A stretch of DNA of 64,000 nt from Comamonadaceae bacterium OTU4NAUVB1 (GTDB taxonomy: Bacteria; Pseudomonadota; Gammaproteobacteria; Burkholderiales; Burkholderiaceae_C): positions 2,768,501 through 2,832,500 of the forward strand of contig CP099605.1 of assembly GCA_024372625.1 (NCBI GenBank). The letters are read 5' to 3'. Made by a program: the position numbers and the translations under genes. The first letter of the stretch is position 1, and each line of letters starts with the position of its first letter. Below the pieces are notes generated by a model. That model did no database searches and was not told the origin of the DNA. It saw nothing but the letters and a program-made list of their open reading frames with translations. Shown here one piece after another: positions 36,776-45,804 of this stretch.

Positions 36776-37681
36776 TCACCCGAACACGTAGTTCGCGCGC
36801 ACCGCCTGCCCCACCCGCAGCAGGTGGTCGATGCCCGAGGCGACGGTCGCGTTCATGCCGAAGGTGACCGCACCGCCCACGCGCGCGTCGGCGCGGTAGG
36901 CGCGCAGGGTGTCGCCCACCTCCGGGCTGCGGCGCGCGGTCGCCGGGTCGATGTCGGGGATCGGGCAGCGCGTGCAGGGCTTGGCCGGGCGCAGCGTGGC
37001 GCCCTCGCCCTCCCCGGTGGCGATGCGCAGCAGGTCGACGCGGTCCTCGTCGTGCGGCTCCACGCCCGCGAGCACGATGTTGGGCCGGAAGCGCTCGATG
37101 CCGACCGTGCCGTGGCCCGCCGCCACGAGGCGCGCGTTGAGGTCCGCGAGCGAGGCCTCGCTCGCCACCAGCACGGCGAAGCCGTCGGAGAACTGGTTCT
37201 GCGCTTCGGCGCCGCCGGTCCACTTCGGGTTCGACAGTCGGCGGTGCGCGGGATCGAAGCGCACCAGGCGCAGGACGCGCGGCGCGCCCGGCTCGGAGAG
37301 GAAGTCGCCGAACCACTGCGCCGCGATGTCGCCCATGTCGTAGGCGGCCACCTCGTCCTTCCAGACGCGCACGCGCACCGGCCGCTCGACGCGGTCGAAG
37401 GCGACGTGCAGCGCCAGCATGCCGGGGGCGCGCAAGACCATCTCGAAGTGCTTGAGCTGCGGCCGGATCAGCGCCATGCGCGGCAGTTCGCGCTGGCTGA
37501 CGAACACGCCATCGGCGTCGACCACCATCCAGGCGCGGTCGAATTCGAGGCCGGTCTCCGTCAGCAGCGCCTCCTGCAGGTCGACGCCCGCGCAGGACTT
37601 GATTGGGTGGACGAACAACCGCGCGATGGTGGCGTGGACGTCGAAGGCGCCGTCGTCGGTGGCGGCGGAAGGAGCGGGCAT
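36776..37681 (-). CDS. MOSC domain protein (YcbX/mARC type)
   Basis: Predicted molybdenum-cofactor-dependent N-reductase of the YcbX/mARC type. The N-terminal MOSC_N beta-barrel has LFVHPIKSCAGVDLQEA. The MOSC domain includes RFRPNIVLAGVEPHDED and the cofactor-ligand Cys in RPAKPCTRCPIPDIDP. No iron-sulfur domain is attached, unlike E. coli YcbX, which carries a C-terminal ferredoxin domain; a separate electron donor would be needed. The ATG at 37681 gives 301 residues; an in-frame GTG at 37699, with GAGG upstream, is the alternative. Confidence 0.85.
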   Translation of the reverse strand: MPAPSAATDDGAFDVHATIARLFVHPIKSCAGVDLQEALLTETGLEFDRAWMVVDADGVFVSQRELPRMALIRPQLKHFEMVLRAPGMLALHVAFDRVERPVRVRVWKDEVAAYDMGDIAAQWFGDFLSEPGAPRVLRLVRFDPAHRRLSNPKWTGGAEAQNQFSDGFAVLVASEASLADLNARLVAAGHGTVGIERFRPNIVLAGVEPHDEDRVDLLRIATGEGEGATLRPAKPCTRCPIPDIDPATARRSPEVGDTLRAYRADARVGGAVTFGMNATVASGIDHLLRVGQAVRANYVFG

Positions 37682-37780
37682 GGGAGTCGCAGGCGTCACG
37701 CGGAGGACCTCGGGCAGGGATGGGAGGGAGTGGGCAAGGGACAAGGAAGAACCGATTGTCGGCGCCGGACACCCCCTCCC

Positions 37781-37786
37781 TACAAT
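37781..37786 (+). promoter_or_regulatory. Predicted -10 box just before the UbiH-like gene
   Basis: TACAAT ends six bases before the ATG at 37793, so the transcript would start at or beside the start codon. TTGTCG at 37756-37761 could be a -35 box, with a long 19-base spacer. Confidence 0.4.
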
Positions 37787-37792
37787 GCCCCG

Positions 37793-39013
37793 ATGGCACC
37801 ATCCCCCGAGGTTTGCATTCGCGGCGGCGGCATCGTCGGCCGCACCCTGGCACTGCTGCTGGCCCGCGAGCGCGTGCGCGTGGCGCTGGTGGCGCCGGCC
37901 CCGTCGGCGGGCCGCCGGGCCCACGACGACGTGCGCGCGTATGCGCTCAACGCCGCTTCGAAGGCGACGCTCGAATCGCTGCGCGCCTGGCCCGAGGCGG
38001 CCCACGCCACCCCGGTGCGGGAGATGCGGGTGCACGGCGACGACGGCGGACAGGTGCGCTTCGAGGCCGCGCGCCAGGGGGTCGAGGCCCTCGCCTGGAT
38101 CGTCGACGTGCCGGCGCTGGAGCGACGGCTGACCGATGCGGTGCGCTTCCAGCCGCAGGTCGAGGTGGTGCAGGCGCCCGTCCCGGCCGCGCTCACGGTC
38201 GTGTGCGAGGGCAAGGCCAGCGCGACGCGCGAGGCCCTGGGCGTGGGCCACGAGGTCACGCCCTATCCGCAGCACGCCATCGCCGCGCGCCTCGTGGCCC
38301 AGCGGCCGCACGGCGGCATCGCGCGGCAGTGGTTCGGTCCCCGGGGCGAGGTGCTGGCGCTGCTGCCGCTCGGCGCCACGGACGCCGTCGCGCCGGGCGC
38401 ACTCGGCGATGCCGGCAGCGACGGCGTCGTCGACCCGCTTGCCACCGGCGCGAGCCACGCGCTGGCACTGGTGTGGTCGGTCGACCAGTTCCGCGCCCCG
38501 GCCCTCCTGGCCCAGGGCGCCGACGAATTCGCCGCCGCCGTGCGCGAGGCCAGCCAGGACGCGCTGGGGGCGCTCACGCTCGCGAGCGAACGCGCCGCCT
38601 GGCCGCTGCAGCGCGCCGTCGCCGAGCGCTGGACCGGCCGCTTCGCCGCCGATGCGGACGATCCGGCGGCCGGCAAGGCCTGGGCTCTGGCCGGCGACGC
38701 GGCGCACACCGTGCATCCCCTCGCCGGCCAGGGCCTCAACCTCGGCCTGGCCGATGTCGCCATGCTGGCGCGCGTCATCCGGGAGCGCGACTACTGGCGC
38801 GGCGTCGGCGACGCCCGCCTGCTGCGCCGCTACGAGCGCGCGCGCCGCACCGACGTGCTGTCGATGAGCCTGGCCACCGACGGCCTGCAGCAGCTCTTCT
38901 CGCACGGCGCCGAACCCCTGCCCGCACTGCGCAACTGGGGCATGCGCGGCTTCGACCGCACGCGGCTCGTCAAGCAATGGGTCGCGCGCCAGGCCATGGG
39001 CCTGGGCGCCTGA
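37793..39013 (+). CDS. UbiH/Coq6-family FAD-dependent monooxygenase
   Basis: Flavin-dependent aromatic hydroxylase of the ubiquinone-synthesis family, 406 residues. The dinucleotide fold is CIRGGGIVGRTLALLLA at the N-terminus. The FAD ribityl site GDAAHTVHPLAGQGLNLGLAD near residue 305 is the UbiH/F/I hallmark. The position in the pathway (C4, C5 or C6 hydroxylation) cannot be told from sequence. It is divergent from the MOSC gene and is followed by dsbC in the same direction. No membrane segments are apparent. Confidence 0.87.
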   Translation: MAPSPEVCIRGGGIVGRTLALLLARERVRVALVAPAPSAGRRAHDDVRAYALNAASKATLESLRAWPEAAHATPVREMRVHGDDGGQVRFEAARQGVEALAWIVDVPALERRLTDAVRFQPQVEVVQAPVPAALTVVCEGKASATREALGVGHEVTPYPQHAIAARLVAQRPHGGIARQWFGPRGEVLALLPLGATDAVAPGALGDAGSDGVVDPLATGASHALALVWSVDQFRAPALLAQGADEFAAAVREASQDALGALTLASERAAWPLQRAVAERWTGRFAADADDPAAGKAWALAGDAAHTVHPLAGQGLNLGLADVAMLARVIRERDYWRGVGDARLLRRYERARRTDVLSMSLATDGLQQLFSHGAEPLPALRNWGMRGFDRTRLVKQWVARQAMGLGA

Positions 39014-39048
39014 CCCTCCACCCTACGACCCCCTCGACTGGACCCTCG

Positions 39049-39792
39049 ATGACGCTTTCCCGTTCCGCTTTCCGCTGCCTCGCGGCCGCCGCCCTGGTCG
39101 CGTGCGCCCTGCCCGCCGTCCATGCCGGCGAGGCCGAGATCCGCAGGAACCTCGCGGCGCAGATCCCGCAGTTCGCGAAGATCGACGAGGTCCGCAAGAC
39201 GCCCGTCGACGGCCTCTACGAGGTGCGCATCAACAACACCGAGATCTACTACGCCGACGAGCAGGGCACCTACCTGCTGCAGGGCAACCTGATCGACGTC
39301 CAGGCGCGCAAGAACCTCACCGAGGAACGGGTGGAGAAGCTCAGCCAGATCGACTTCGACAAGCTGCCGCTGAAGGACGCCTTCAAGATCGTGCGCGGCA
39401 ACGGCAAGCGCCAGCTGGCGGTGTTCGAGGACCCGAACTGCGGCTACTGCAAGCAGTTCGAGCGCGACCTGAAGAACGTCGACAACGTCACCGTGCACCT
39501 GTTCCTGTACCCGGTGCTCGGTCCCGATTCGACCGTCAAGTCGCGCGACATCTGGTGCAGCAAGGACAAGGGCAAGGCCTGGAACGACTGGATGACCGCC
39601 GGCGTCCGCCCCGAGACCGCCGCCGCCGGATGCGACGCGGCGGCGCTGCAGCGCAACACCGAGTTCGGCCGCAAGCACAACATCACCGGCACGCCGACGC
39701 TGATCTTCGGCGACGGCACGCGCGCGCCCGGCGCGATTCCCGCCGCGCAGGTCGAGAAGCAGCTGACCGCGGCGGCGGCGCCCCGGCGATGA
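39049..39792 (+). CDS. dsbC: Thiol:disulfide interchange protein DsbC
   Basis: Periplasmic disulfide isomerase, 247 residues. The signal peptide covers residues 1-26 with [14 protein letters not shown]. An N-terminal dimerisation domain precedes the thioredoxin fold, whose active site is PNCGYCKQF (Cys-Gly-Tyr-Cys). A second cysteine pair, in IWCSKDKG and AAGCDAAAL, matches the structural disulfide of DsbC. The cis-Pro loop is TGTPTLIF. The stop overlaps the start of the M61 peptidase gene (ATGA). Its reductant would be DsbD, not seen here. Confidence 0.95.
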   Translation: MTLSRSAFRCLAAAALVACALPAVHAGEAEIRRNLAAQIPQFAKIDEVRKTPVDGLYEVRINNTEIYYADEQGTYLLQGNLIDVQARKNLTEERVEKLSQIDFDKLPLKDAFKIVRGNGKRQLAVFEDPNCGYCKQFERDLKNVDNVTVHLFLYPVLGPDSTVKSRDIWCSKDKGKAWNDWMTAGVRPETAAAGCDAAALQRNTEFGRKHNITGTPTLIFGDGTRAPGAIPAAQVEKQLTAAAAPRR

Positions 39793-41633
39793 GCCGGGCC
39801 GTCGCGGCCCGCACCGCCTCGGCGGCGGCGGCACCGGGCCTCCACTACCGCGTCGAGTGCGCGGACCGCAACGCCCACCTCTTCGCCGTCACGCTGACCA
39901 TCGACGACCCCGCCGCGTCGCAGCGCGTCTCGCTGCCGGTGTGGATCCCGGGCAGCTACCTGGTGCGCGAGTTCGCGAAGAACCTGCAGGCCCTGCGCGC
40001 GACGCAGGGCCGCCGCAAGGTCGCCGTCACGCAGCTCGACAAGCACGGCTGGCGCATCGACGCCACGCCCGGCAGGCCGCTGGTGCTGCGCTACGAGGTC
40101 TGCGCGTACGACCACTCGGTGCGCACCGCCTGGCTCGACGCCGACCGCGGATTCTTCAACGGCACCAGCCTGTGCCTGCGCGTGGAGGGCCGCACCGACG
40201 CCCCGCACGCGCTGGAGATCGTCGCGCCGCCGACGCCCGCAGGCACGGCGCGCTGGTCCTGCGCCACCGCGCTGGTGCGCCAGCGGTGCGACGCGCAGGG
40301 CTTCGGCCACTACCTCGCGGCCGACTACGACGAACTCGCCGACAGCCCGGTCGAGCTGGGCGCCTTCTGGAGCGCCGACTTCGAGGCCTGCGGCGTGCCG
40401 CACCGCTTCGTCGTCGCCGGCGCGCCGCCCGCCTTCGACGGCGCGCGCCTGATCGACGACGCGCGCGCCATCTGCGAGACCCAGATGCGCTTCTGGCACG
40501 GGCCCGACGTCGGCAAGGGTCGCCGGCGCGGGACGTCCCGGCCGCCGCACGACCGCTACGTCTTCATGCTCAACGCCGTCGACGACGGCTACGGCGGGCT
40601 GGAGCACCGCCACTCGACCGCGCTGATCTGCACGCGGCGCGACCTGCCGCAGCAGGGCGCCAGGAAGCAGCCCGAGGGCTACACGACCCTGCTCGGCCTC
40701 ATCAGCCACGAGTACTTCCACACCTGGAACGTCAAGCGCCTGCGGCCGGCCGAGTTCGCGCGCTACGACTACGACCGCGAGAACTACACGCGCCTGCTGT
40801 GGTTCTTCGAGGGCTTCACCAGCTACTACGACGACCTGCTGCTGCGTCGCGCCGGCCGCATCGACGACGCCACCTACCTGAGACTGCTCAACAAGACCGC
40901 CAACCAGGTCCTGCAGACGCCCGGGCGCGCGGTGCAGTCGGTGGCCGACGCCAGCTTCGACGCCTGGGTCAAGTACTACCGCCAGGACGAGCAGACCCCC
41001 AACCAGACCGTCAGCTACTACACCAAGGGCGCGCTGGTCGCGCTGTGCCTGGACCTCACGCTGCGCCGCGAGGGCCACGGCACGCTCGACGACGTGATGC
41101 GCCACCTGTGGCGGCACAGCGGCGACGGCGGCCCGATCGACGAGGCCGCCATCGCCGGCGCGCTCGAGGCGGTCGGCCGGCGCAACTATGCGCCGGAACT
41201 GGCGCAGTGGGTGCACGGCACCGGCGAGCTGCCGTTGTCGGCGCTGCTGCGCGCCCATGGCGTGGCGACGCTGGACGATCCGGCGGTGCGGGCCCAGGCA
41301 CTCGGGCTGCGCGTGGCCGAGGCCAACGGCGGCATCCAGGTCAAGGTCGTGCTGCGCGGCGGCGCGGCCGAGCGAGCCGGCTTCGCGGCCAACGACGAAT
41401 GGATCGGCATCGAACTGCCGGCCGCGAAGGGCCGGCCGGTCCAGGGCTGGCGGCTGACCCGGCTCGACGACCTCGCGCTCTACCTGGGCGCGCAGCGCAA
41501 GGCCACCGCGATCGTCGCGCGCGACCGGCGCCTGCTGCGCCTGCCGCTGACCCTTCCGTCGGGCGCCACCACCTGGCGGCTGTTCGCCCAGGACGCCGCC
41601 AGGCTGGGGGCCTGGATGGCCGTGCCGGCCTGA
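39789..41633 (+). CDS. M61-family metallopeptidase with PDZ domain (glycyl aminopeptidase type)
   Basis: Zinc peptidase of 614 residues, similar to M61 glycyl aminopeptidases. The N-terminal M61_N beta domain (about 15-190) includes [19 protein letters not shown]. The zinc site is HEYFH at residues 307-311 (His307, Glu308, His311) with the third ligand in [15 protein letters not shown]-terminal PDZ-like domain, about residues 510-600, includes [19 protein letters not shown]. No signal peptide is clear at the N-terminus, which is Ala-rich. The ATG overlaps the dsbC stop. Confidence 0.9.
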   Translation: MSRAVAARTASAAAAPGLHYRVECADRNAHLFAVTLTIDDPAASQRVSLPVWIPGSYLVREFAKNLQALRATQGRRKVAVTQLDKHGWRIDATPGRPLVLRYEVCAYDHSVRTAWLDADRGFFNGTSLCLRVEGRTDAPHALEIVAPPTPAGTARWSCATALVRQRCDAQGFGHYLAADYDELADSPVELGAFWSADFEACGVPHRFVVAGAPPAFDGARLIDDARAICETQMRFWHGPDVGKGRRRGTSRPPHDRYVFMLNAVDDGYGGLEHRHSTALICTRRDLPQQGARKQPEGYTTLLGLISHEYFHTWNVKRLRPAEFARYDYDRENYTRLLWFFEGFTSYYDDLLLRRAGRIDDATYLRLLNKTANQVLQTPGRAVQSVADASFDAWVKYYRQDEQTPNQTVSYYTKGALVALCLDLTLRREGHGTLDDVMRHLWRHSGDGGPIDEAAIAGALEAVGRRNYAPELAQWVHGTGELPLSALLRAHGVATLDDPAVRAQALGLRVAEANGGIQVKVVLRGGAAERAGFAANDEWIGIELPAAKGRPVQGWRLTRLDDLALYLGAQRKATAIVARDRRLLRLPLTLPSGATTWRLFAQDAARLGAWMAVPA

Positions 41634-41698
41634 CGCCGCAGCGCCCCGCCCTCCCGGCCCGCCCGTTTCCTTCTTTCCCCACTCTCACGGAGACAACC

Positions 41699-42478
41699 AT
41701 GAGCTACGACACCATCGAAGTGCGCACCGAGGCCGGCAAGGTCGGCCTCATCACCCTCAATCGCCCGAAGGCGCTCAACGCGCTCAACGACGCGCTGATG
41801 ACCGAACTGGGCACGGCGCTCCAGGCCTTCGACGCCGACGAGGCGATCGGCTGCATCGTGATCACCGGCAGCGAACGCGCCTTCGCCGCGGGCGCCGACA
41901 TCGGCGCGATGGCGAAGTTCAGCTTCGTCGATGCCTACAAGGGCGACTACATCACCCGCAACTGGGAGGTGATCCGCTCGATCCGCAAGCCGGTGATCGC
42001 CGCCGTCAGCGGTTTCGCTCTGGGCGGTGGCTGCGAGCTGGCCATGATGTGCGACTTCATCATCGCCGCCGACAACGCGAAGTTCGGTCAGCCCGAGATC
42101 AAGCTGGGCGTCATTCCCGGCGCCGGTGGCACGCAGCGCCTGCCGCGCGCGGTGGGCAAGAGCAAGGCCATGGACATGGCGCTGACCGGCCGCATGATGG
42201 ACGCCGTCGAGGCCGAGCGCGCCGGACTGGTCAGCCGCGTCGTGCCCTACGAGAAGCTGGCCGACGAGGCGCTGGGCGCCGCGCTGGTGATCGCCGACTT
42301 CTCCCGGATCGCGGTCATGGCGGCCAAGGAATCGGTCAACCGCGCCTTCGAGAGCGGTCTGTCCGACGGCGTCATGTTCGAGCGCCGGCTGTTCCATGCG
42401 CTGTTCGGCACGGCCGACCAGAAGGAAGGAATGGACGCCTTCGTCAACAAGCGCAAGGCCGTGTTCACGCACAACTGA
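41699..42478 (+). CDS. Enoyl-CoA hydratase
   Basis: Crotonase-fold enzyme that hydrates trans-2-enoyl-CoA in beta-oxidation, 259 residues. The oxyanion-hole segments are [12 protein letters not shown] and [16 protein letters not shown]. The catalytic glutamates lie in GGCELA and in the [16 protein letters not shown] segment, and both are present, so hydratase activity is likely. The ATG has GGAG nine bases upstream. Substrate chain length cannot be set. It converges on the anti-sigma-like gene with a four-base gap. Confidence 0.93.
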   Translation: MSYDTIEVRTEAGKVGLITLNRPKALNALNDALMTELGTALQAFDADEAIGCIVITGSERAFAAGADIGAMAKFSFVDAYKGDYITRNWEVIRSIRKPVIAAVSGFALGGGCELAMMCDFIIAADNAKFGQPEIKLGVIPGAGGTQRLPRAVGKSKAMDMALTGRMMDAVEAERAGLVSRVVPYEKLADEALGAALVIADFSRIAVMAAKESVNRAFESGLSDGVMFERRLFHALFGTADQKEGMDAFVNKRKAVFTHN

Positions 42479-42482
42479 GCGG

Positions 42483-43736
42483 TCAGCGGCCCGGAACCTC
42501 CACGGGCGCCGGGGCCGGGACCGGGGCCGGCCTCGATGCGGCGGCCGGCGCGGACTCCTCGAACACGTTCTCCAGCATCTCGCGCACGCTGTCGAGCGAC
42601 CCCGCCGGCGGCGTCCCGCTGCCGGGCGCCGCGCCGTTCTCGATCCATCTGACCTGTTTGCCGGCCAGCTCCACGCGCGCCAGGGTCTGCCCGTTGCGCT
42701 CCAGACTGACGCGCCAGTCGACACGCCCCCTCACCGGCTCCGCACCGGCGCCCGCCAGCGCCGCCGACGACAGCAGCGCGCCGAGTTCGCGCGCCTCGGC
42801 CTTCGATCGCCGGCGCGTGCTGCCGTCGGCGCGCGTCATGGTCAGGTGGGTCCACTGGGACAGTGCCGAGAAGGTCGGGGCACCCGGCGGGAGCGACTCG
42901 GCCGTTGCCGCAGCGGACGGCACGCTCGCGCTCGCCGGCCCGGCGAACGAAGCGGCTGCGCGCCCCCCGGGCGTGGGTGCGGGCGTGGGCATGGGCGCCG
43001 GCACCGCGGTCGAGGGGATCGCGGGCGTCGGCGCGGCCGGCTTGGCACGCTCGGCCGTGGCGCCGGGCGTCGGCGACGCGGCCGCCGGCGCCGCGGGAAC
43101 GGGGGTCCTGGGCGCCGCCGCTGCCGCCGCGCTCGCGCCCGGTGCGGGCGCCGGAGTTGCCGATGGTGCCGGCGGCGGCGTGACGCGCGGCGCGAACAGG
43201 ATCTTCTCCGCCTCGGACAGCGCCGGCGGCGTCGCCGGGGCCGAGGCCGCCGCCACGGGCGTCGGCGCGCTCGAGGCCGGCGCCACGGGCGCGACCGGCT
43301 CGGGCGCCACCACCGCCTCGGGTGCCGTGGCGGCGGGACGCCCGCCTCCCGGACCCGGCTCGCGGTGCCAGGTCACGCTCGCGACGATCACCACCAGCAC
43401 CGCCGCGACGATCAGGTTGCGCAGCAGCCGACTGCGCCGGGCGTTGGTGCGCGCCTCCAGGCCCGTGGCGCCGTCGCCGCCGCGCCGGCCCAGGCGACCC
43501 GTGCGTCCGGCCGGCAGCGATGGCGCGGCCGATTCGTGCGCGAAGGAGCGGATGGCCTGGCGCAGTTCGTCGTCCGGCTCGTTGCCGCGATCGGGCGCAT
43601 GGTCGAGCGCGCGTCGCAGGGCGGGATGACCCGGATGCGCGGCGGGCGCGGCCCCGTCGAACACCGGCGCCGGATCGAAGGTCGGGTCCACGTTGTCGTT
43701 GGCGTTGCCGGATCCGGATGTGCGTTCGTCGGTCAT
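42483..43736 (-). CDS. Predicted membrane partner (anti-sigma type) of the ECF sigma factor, Pro/Ala-rich
   Basis: Single-pass membrane protein of 417 residues with no sequence family I recognise. The N-terminal ~100 residues are predicted cytoplasmic (RALDHAPDRGNEPDDELRQA). One membrane helix lies at about 106-122 (LIVAAVLVVIVASVTW). A Pro/Ala/Thr-rich stretch of about 150 residues follows, then a folded-looking C-terminal region (SQWTHLTMTRADGS, VDWRVSLERNGQTLARVEL) and a Pro-rich tail. The ATG overlaps the sigma-factor stop (ATGA), the classic arrangement for an anti-sigma factor. That role is inferred from context only. Confidence 0.65.
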   Translation of the reverse strand: MTDERTSGSGNANDNVDPTFDPAPVFDGAAPAAHPGHPALRRALDHAPDRGNEPDDELRQAIRSFAHESAAPSLPAGRTGRLGRRGGDGATGLEARTNARRSRLLRNLIVAAVLVVIVASVTWHREPGPGGGRPAATAPEAVVAPEPVAPVAPASSAPTPVAAASAPATPPALSEAEKILFAPRVTPPPAPSATPAPAPGASAAAAAAPRTPVPAAPAAASPTPGATAERAKPAAPTPAIPSTAVPAPMPTPAPTPGGRAAASFAGPASASVPSAAATAESLPPGAPTFSALSQWTHLTMTRADGSTRRRSKAEARELGALLSSAALAGAGAEPVRGRVDWRVSLERNGQTLARVELAGKQVRWIENGAAPGSGTPPAGSLDSVREMLENVFEESAPAAASRPAPVPAPAPVEVPGR

Positions 43737-44467
43737 GCGCGGTTCTCCGTCAGGTCGGTGGTGCTGCCGCCGACGTCGCTGCGATCGTCCATGCACGCAT
43801 GCAGGACGGCGGCGCCGTGGCGCAGGCCGCTGCGCACCGTGTCCACCGGCAGGCCGAGCGTGTCGACCAGCATCGGGGTGGTGAAGCCGTGGTCGTGGCG
43901 CAGCAGCAGCATGGCGCGCTGCTCGGCGGGCAGGCCGTTGAGGCCGTCGAGGAGCCGGCGGCCGGCGGCACGCCACAGCGCCGCGTCGTCCAGCGCCGGG
44001 TAGCGGGCGGAAGGCTGGTCCGGAACGTCCCCGGCACCGCCGGACACGCCGGGAGCGACGTCGTCCGCCACGTCGGGACGCTCGTCCTCGTCGCCTTCGA
44101 AATCCATGTCGTCGCGTGGCGGGAAGAACTTCACCTGGCGTCCGCTCGCGCCCAGGCGGTCGAGCGTGAGGCCGCAGACGAAGGCGAAGGCCCAGGTGCG
44201 CCAGGCCAGGGACTGCTGCGCGAAACCCGCCCGCGCCGCGATGATGCGCACCCAGGCTTCCTGGAACACCTCGTCGCCTTCCGGCGCCTGCGCGCCCAGC
44301 AGGCGCCGGACGAAGCGGTAGAGCGGCATCTCGTGACGCGCGTAGAGCACATCGAAGGCACCGAGATCGCCCTCGGTGGCATAGGCCAGCATCAGCGCCT
44401 CGTCGGAGCGGTCGGCTGGCGCCGTGGCAATCAGGGGCGGTGGAAGTGTGTCGGCGGATGTGGACAT
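43733..44467 (-). CDS. ECF-type RNA polymerase sigma factor
   Basis: Sigma-70 family factor with regions 2 and 4 only, 244 residues. Region 2 has YRFVRRLLGAQAPEGDEVFQ and EAWVRIIAARAGF. Region 4 has LPAEQRAMLLLRHDHGFTTP and the helix-turn-helix LGLPVDTVRSGLRHG. An acidic linker of about 50 residues joins them, longer than in most ECF factors. The ATG at 44467 is chosen; an in-frame GTG at 44473 is two codons upstream. It is coupled to the membrane-protein gene that follows. Target promoters are unknown. Confidence 0.88.
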   Translation of the reverse strand: MSTSADTLPPPLIATAPADRSDEALMLAYATEGDLGAFDVLYARHEMPLYRFVRRLLGAQAPEGDEVFQEAWVRIIAARAGFAQQSLAWRTWAFAFVCGLTLDRLGASGRQVKFFPPRDDMDFEGDEDERPDVADDVAPGVSGGAGDVPDQPSARYPALDDAALWRAAGRRLLDGLNGLPAEQRAMLLLRHDHGFTTPMLVDTLGLPVDTVRSGLRHGAAVLHACMDDRSDVGGSTTDLTENRA

Positions 44468-44637
44468 AAGCACGAATTCTCACATCCGCACGTCCCGCGC
44501 AGGGCGTCGACGGCGTCACGAGGCACGCAATACGAGCGACTTGTGCACTCGCCGGGCGGCTTTTCTCAAGGAACGCCGAAAATGGCCGCCGGCGGCATCG
44601 GAGCGAAAAGCTCTGGCATGGACCGAAAAGTCCGGGC

Positions 44638-44643
44638 TATAAT
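44638..44643 (+). promoter_or_regulatory. Predicted -10 box of tRNA-Met
   Basis: A perfect TATAAT lies nine bases before the tRNA. A weak CTGGCA at 44613-44618 could be the -35 region. The sequence between carries the GC-rich CTCGGGCTCG, a possible discriminator. Confidence 0.6.
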
Positions 44644-44652
44644 CTCGGGCTC

Positions 44653-44729
44653 GGCTCTTTAGCTCAGTCGGTTAGAGCGATGGAATCATAATCCACAGGT
44701 CCGCGGTTCGAATCCGTGAAGAGCCACCA
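44653..44729 (+). tRNA. tRNA-Met (CAT), elongator type
   Basis: 77 bases with an encoded CCA end. The acceptor stem GGCTCTT pairs with AAGAGCC. The anticodon loop ATCATAA carries CAT. The T-arm CGCGG/CCGTG has loop TTCGAAT. The paired first acceptor base argues against the initiator. tRNA-Ile2 also reads CAT, but the acceptor and anticodon stems here resemble elongator tRNA-Met of betaproteobacteria. Base 27-43 (A-C) is mismatched. Confidence 0.9.
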
Positions 44730-44760
44730 ACACCGCTTTCGAATTCACCTTCGGCAGCTC

Positions 44761-44796
44761 GAAAAGCCCCGGTCAGGCAACTGACCGGGGCTTTTC
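44761..44796 (+). terminator. Bidirectional terminator after tRNA-Met
   Basis: GAAAAGCCCCGGTCAG is exactly inverted in CTGACCGGGGCTTTTC around a four-base loop GCAA. T-rich ends face both ways, so it can stop tRNA-Met and the convergent metal-exporter transcript. The stop codon of that exporter (44773-44775) lies inside the stem. Confidence 0.9.
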
Positions 44797-45786
44797 TTCG
44801 TCCTCGACCCCGTCGGTGCAGCGCTGCACCTCGATCGTCGAATGCACGATCTCCTCGTGCATCGAGAACGTCGCGCGCACGTCGTCGGCGCCGAGCGTGG
44901 GCGAATGCGTGACGACCGCGAGCGCGCACGAATAGACGTTGCGCCCGACACGCCAGACGTGCAGGTCGACCACGCGCGTGTGCGAATCGGCCAGGCCCTG
45001 TTCGATGCCCTCCCGGATCTCGGCGACCACCGGGTGGTCCATCTCCCGGTCCAGCAGCGCGCGGCCGGTCTCCTTGAGCAGGCCCCGGGCCCAGTGCGCG
45101 ACCAGCGCGGCACCGACGATACCCATGGCCGGGTCGAGCCAGGCCCAGCCCCAGACCCAGCCGCCCACGAGCGCGACGATCGCCAGCACCGACGTGGCGG
45201 CATCGGCCAGCACGTGGAGGTAGGCGGACTTGAGGTTCAGGTCGGTGCCGTGGCCGTGGCCGTGGTCGTGGTCGTGGTCGTGGTCGCCGTGGCCGTGCGA
45301 ATGCCCGTGGCCGTGATCGTCGTGGGCGTGGTGCGCGCCCCCCAGCACGCGGGCGCAGAACAGGTTCACCAGCAGTCCCAGCACCGTCACGGCGATCGCC
45401 TCGCGGTAGTGGATCGGCGCGGGCGACCACAGCCGCTCCACCGATCCCACGACCATCAGCGCCGCGACGCCGAGCAGGAACAGGGCACTCGCGAAACCCG
45501 CCAGGACCTCGATCTTCCAGGTGCCGAAGGCGAAGCGCGGATCGCTCGCATGGCGTCGCATGGCGGCGTAGGCGAAGGCGCTCAGGCCGATCGCGAAGGC
45601 GTGCGAACTCATGTGCCAGCCGTCGGCCAGCAGCGCCATCGAGTTGAACCACCAGCCCGCGCCGATCTCCACCACCATCACCACCGCCGTGATCCACATC
45701 ACCAGCCGGGTGCCGCGCTCCCCGGCCGAGTCGTCCGTGCCGAACCGGTGGCTGTGGCGCCAGGGCGAAAGGTCGTGGGCGTGCAT
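44773..45786 (-). CDS. dmeF: DmeF-like CDF-family metal efflux transporter
   Basis: Proton-driven exporter of divalent metals, probably Co2+, Ni2+ or Zn2+. Six membrane segments are visible. SMALLADGWHMSSHAFAIG in segment 2 is the DmeF-type metal site. A His/Asp/Gly-rich loop (about residues 154-182) contains HDHDHDHGHGHGT and precedes LHVLADAATSVLAI in segment 5. A C-terminal cytoplasmic domain with HVWRVGRN follows. The 337-residue length fits. No CsoR/RcnR-type regulator is adjacent. Its final codons form part of a terminator stem shared with tRNA-Met. Confidence 0.85.
   Translation of the reverse strand: MHAHDLSPWRHSHRFGTDDSAGERGTRLVMWITAVVMVVEIGAGWWFNSMALLADGWHMSSHAFAIGLSAFAYAAMRRHASDPRFAFGTWKIEVLAGFASALFLLGVAALMVVGSVERLWSPAPIHYREAIAVTVLGLLVNLFCARVLGGAHHAHDDHGHGHSHGHGDHDHDHDHGHGHGTDLNLKSAYLHVLADAATSVLAIVALVGGWVWGWAWLDPAMGIVGAALVAHWARGLLKETGRALLDREMDHPVVAEIREGIEQGLADSHTRVVDLHVWRVGRNVYSCALAVVTHSPTLGADDVRATFSMHEEIVHSTIEVQRCTDGVEDEEKPRSVA
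45240..45346 (+). repeat. Hexanucleotide-like repeat coding the His-rich loop of the DmeF-like exporter
   Basis: Repeated GTGGCC and GTGGTC units with interruptions, coding alternating His-Gly and His-Asp on the minus strand. Because units are six bases, slippage would alter the number of His residues without a frameshift. Confidence 0.7.
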
Positions 45787-45804
45787 GCGGGGCTTTGTGC
45801 CGGG

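Noticed and set aside
44653..44729. Reading the CAT tRNA as tRNA-Ile2 (lysidine-modified)
   Set aside because: The acceptor and anticodon stems do not resemble tRNA-Ile2 and do resemble betaproteobacterial elongator tRNA-Met; a tRNA classifier would settle it.
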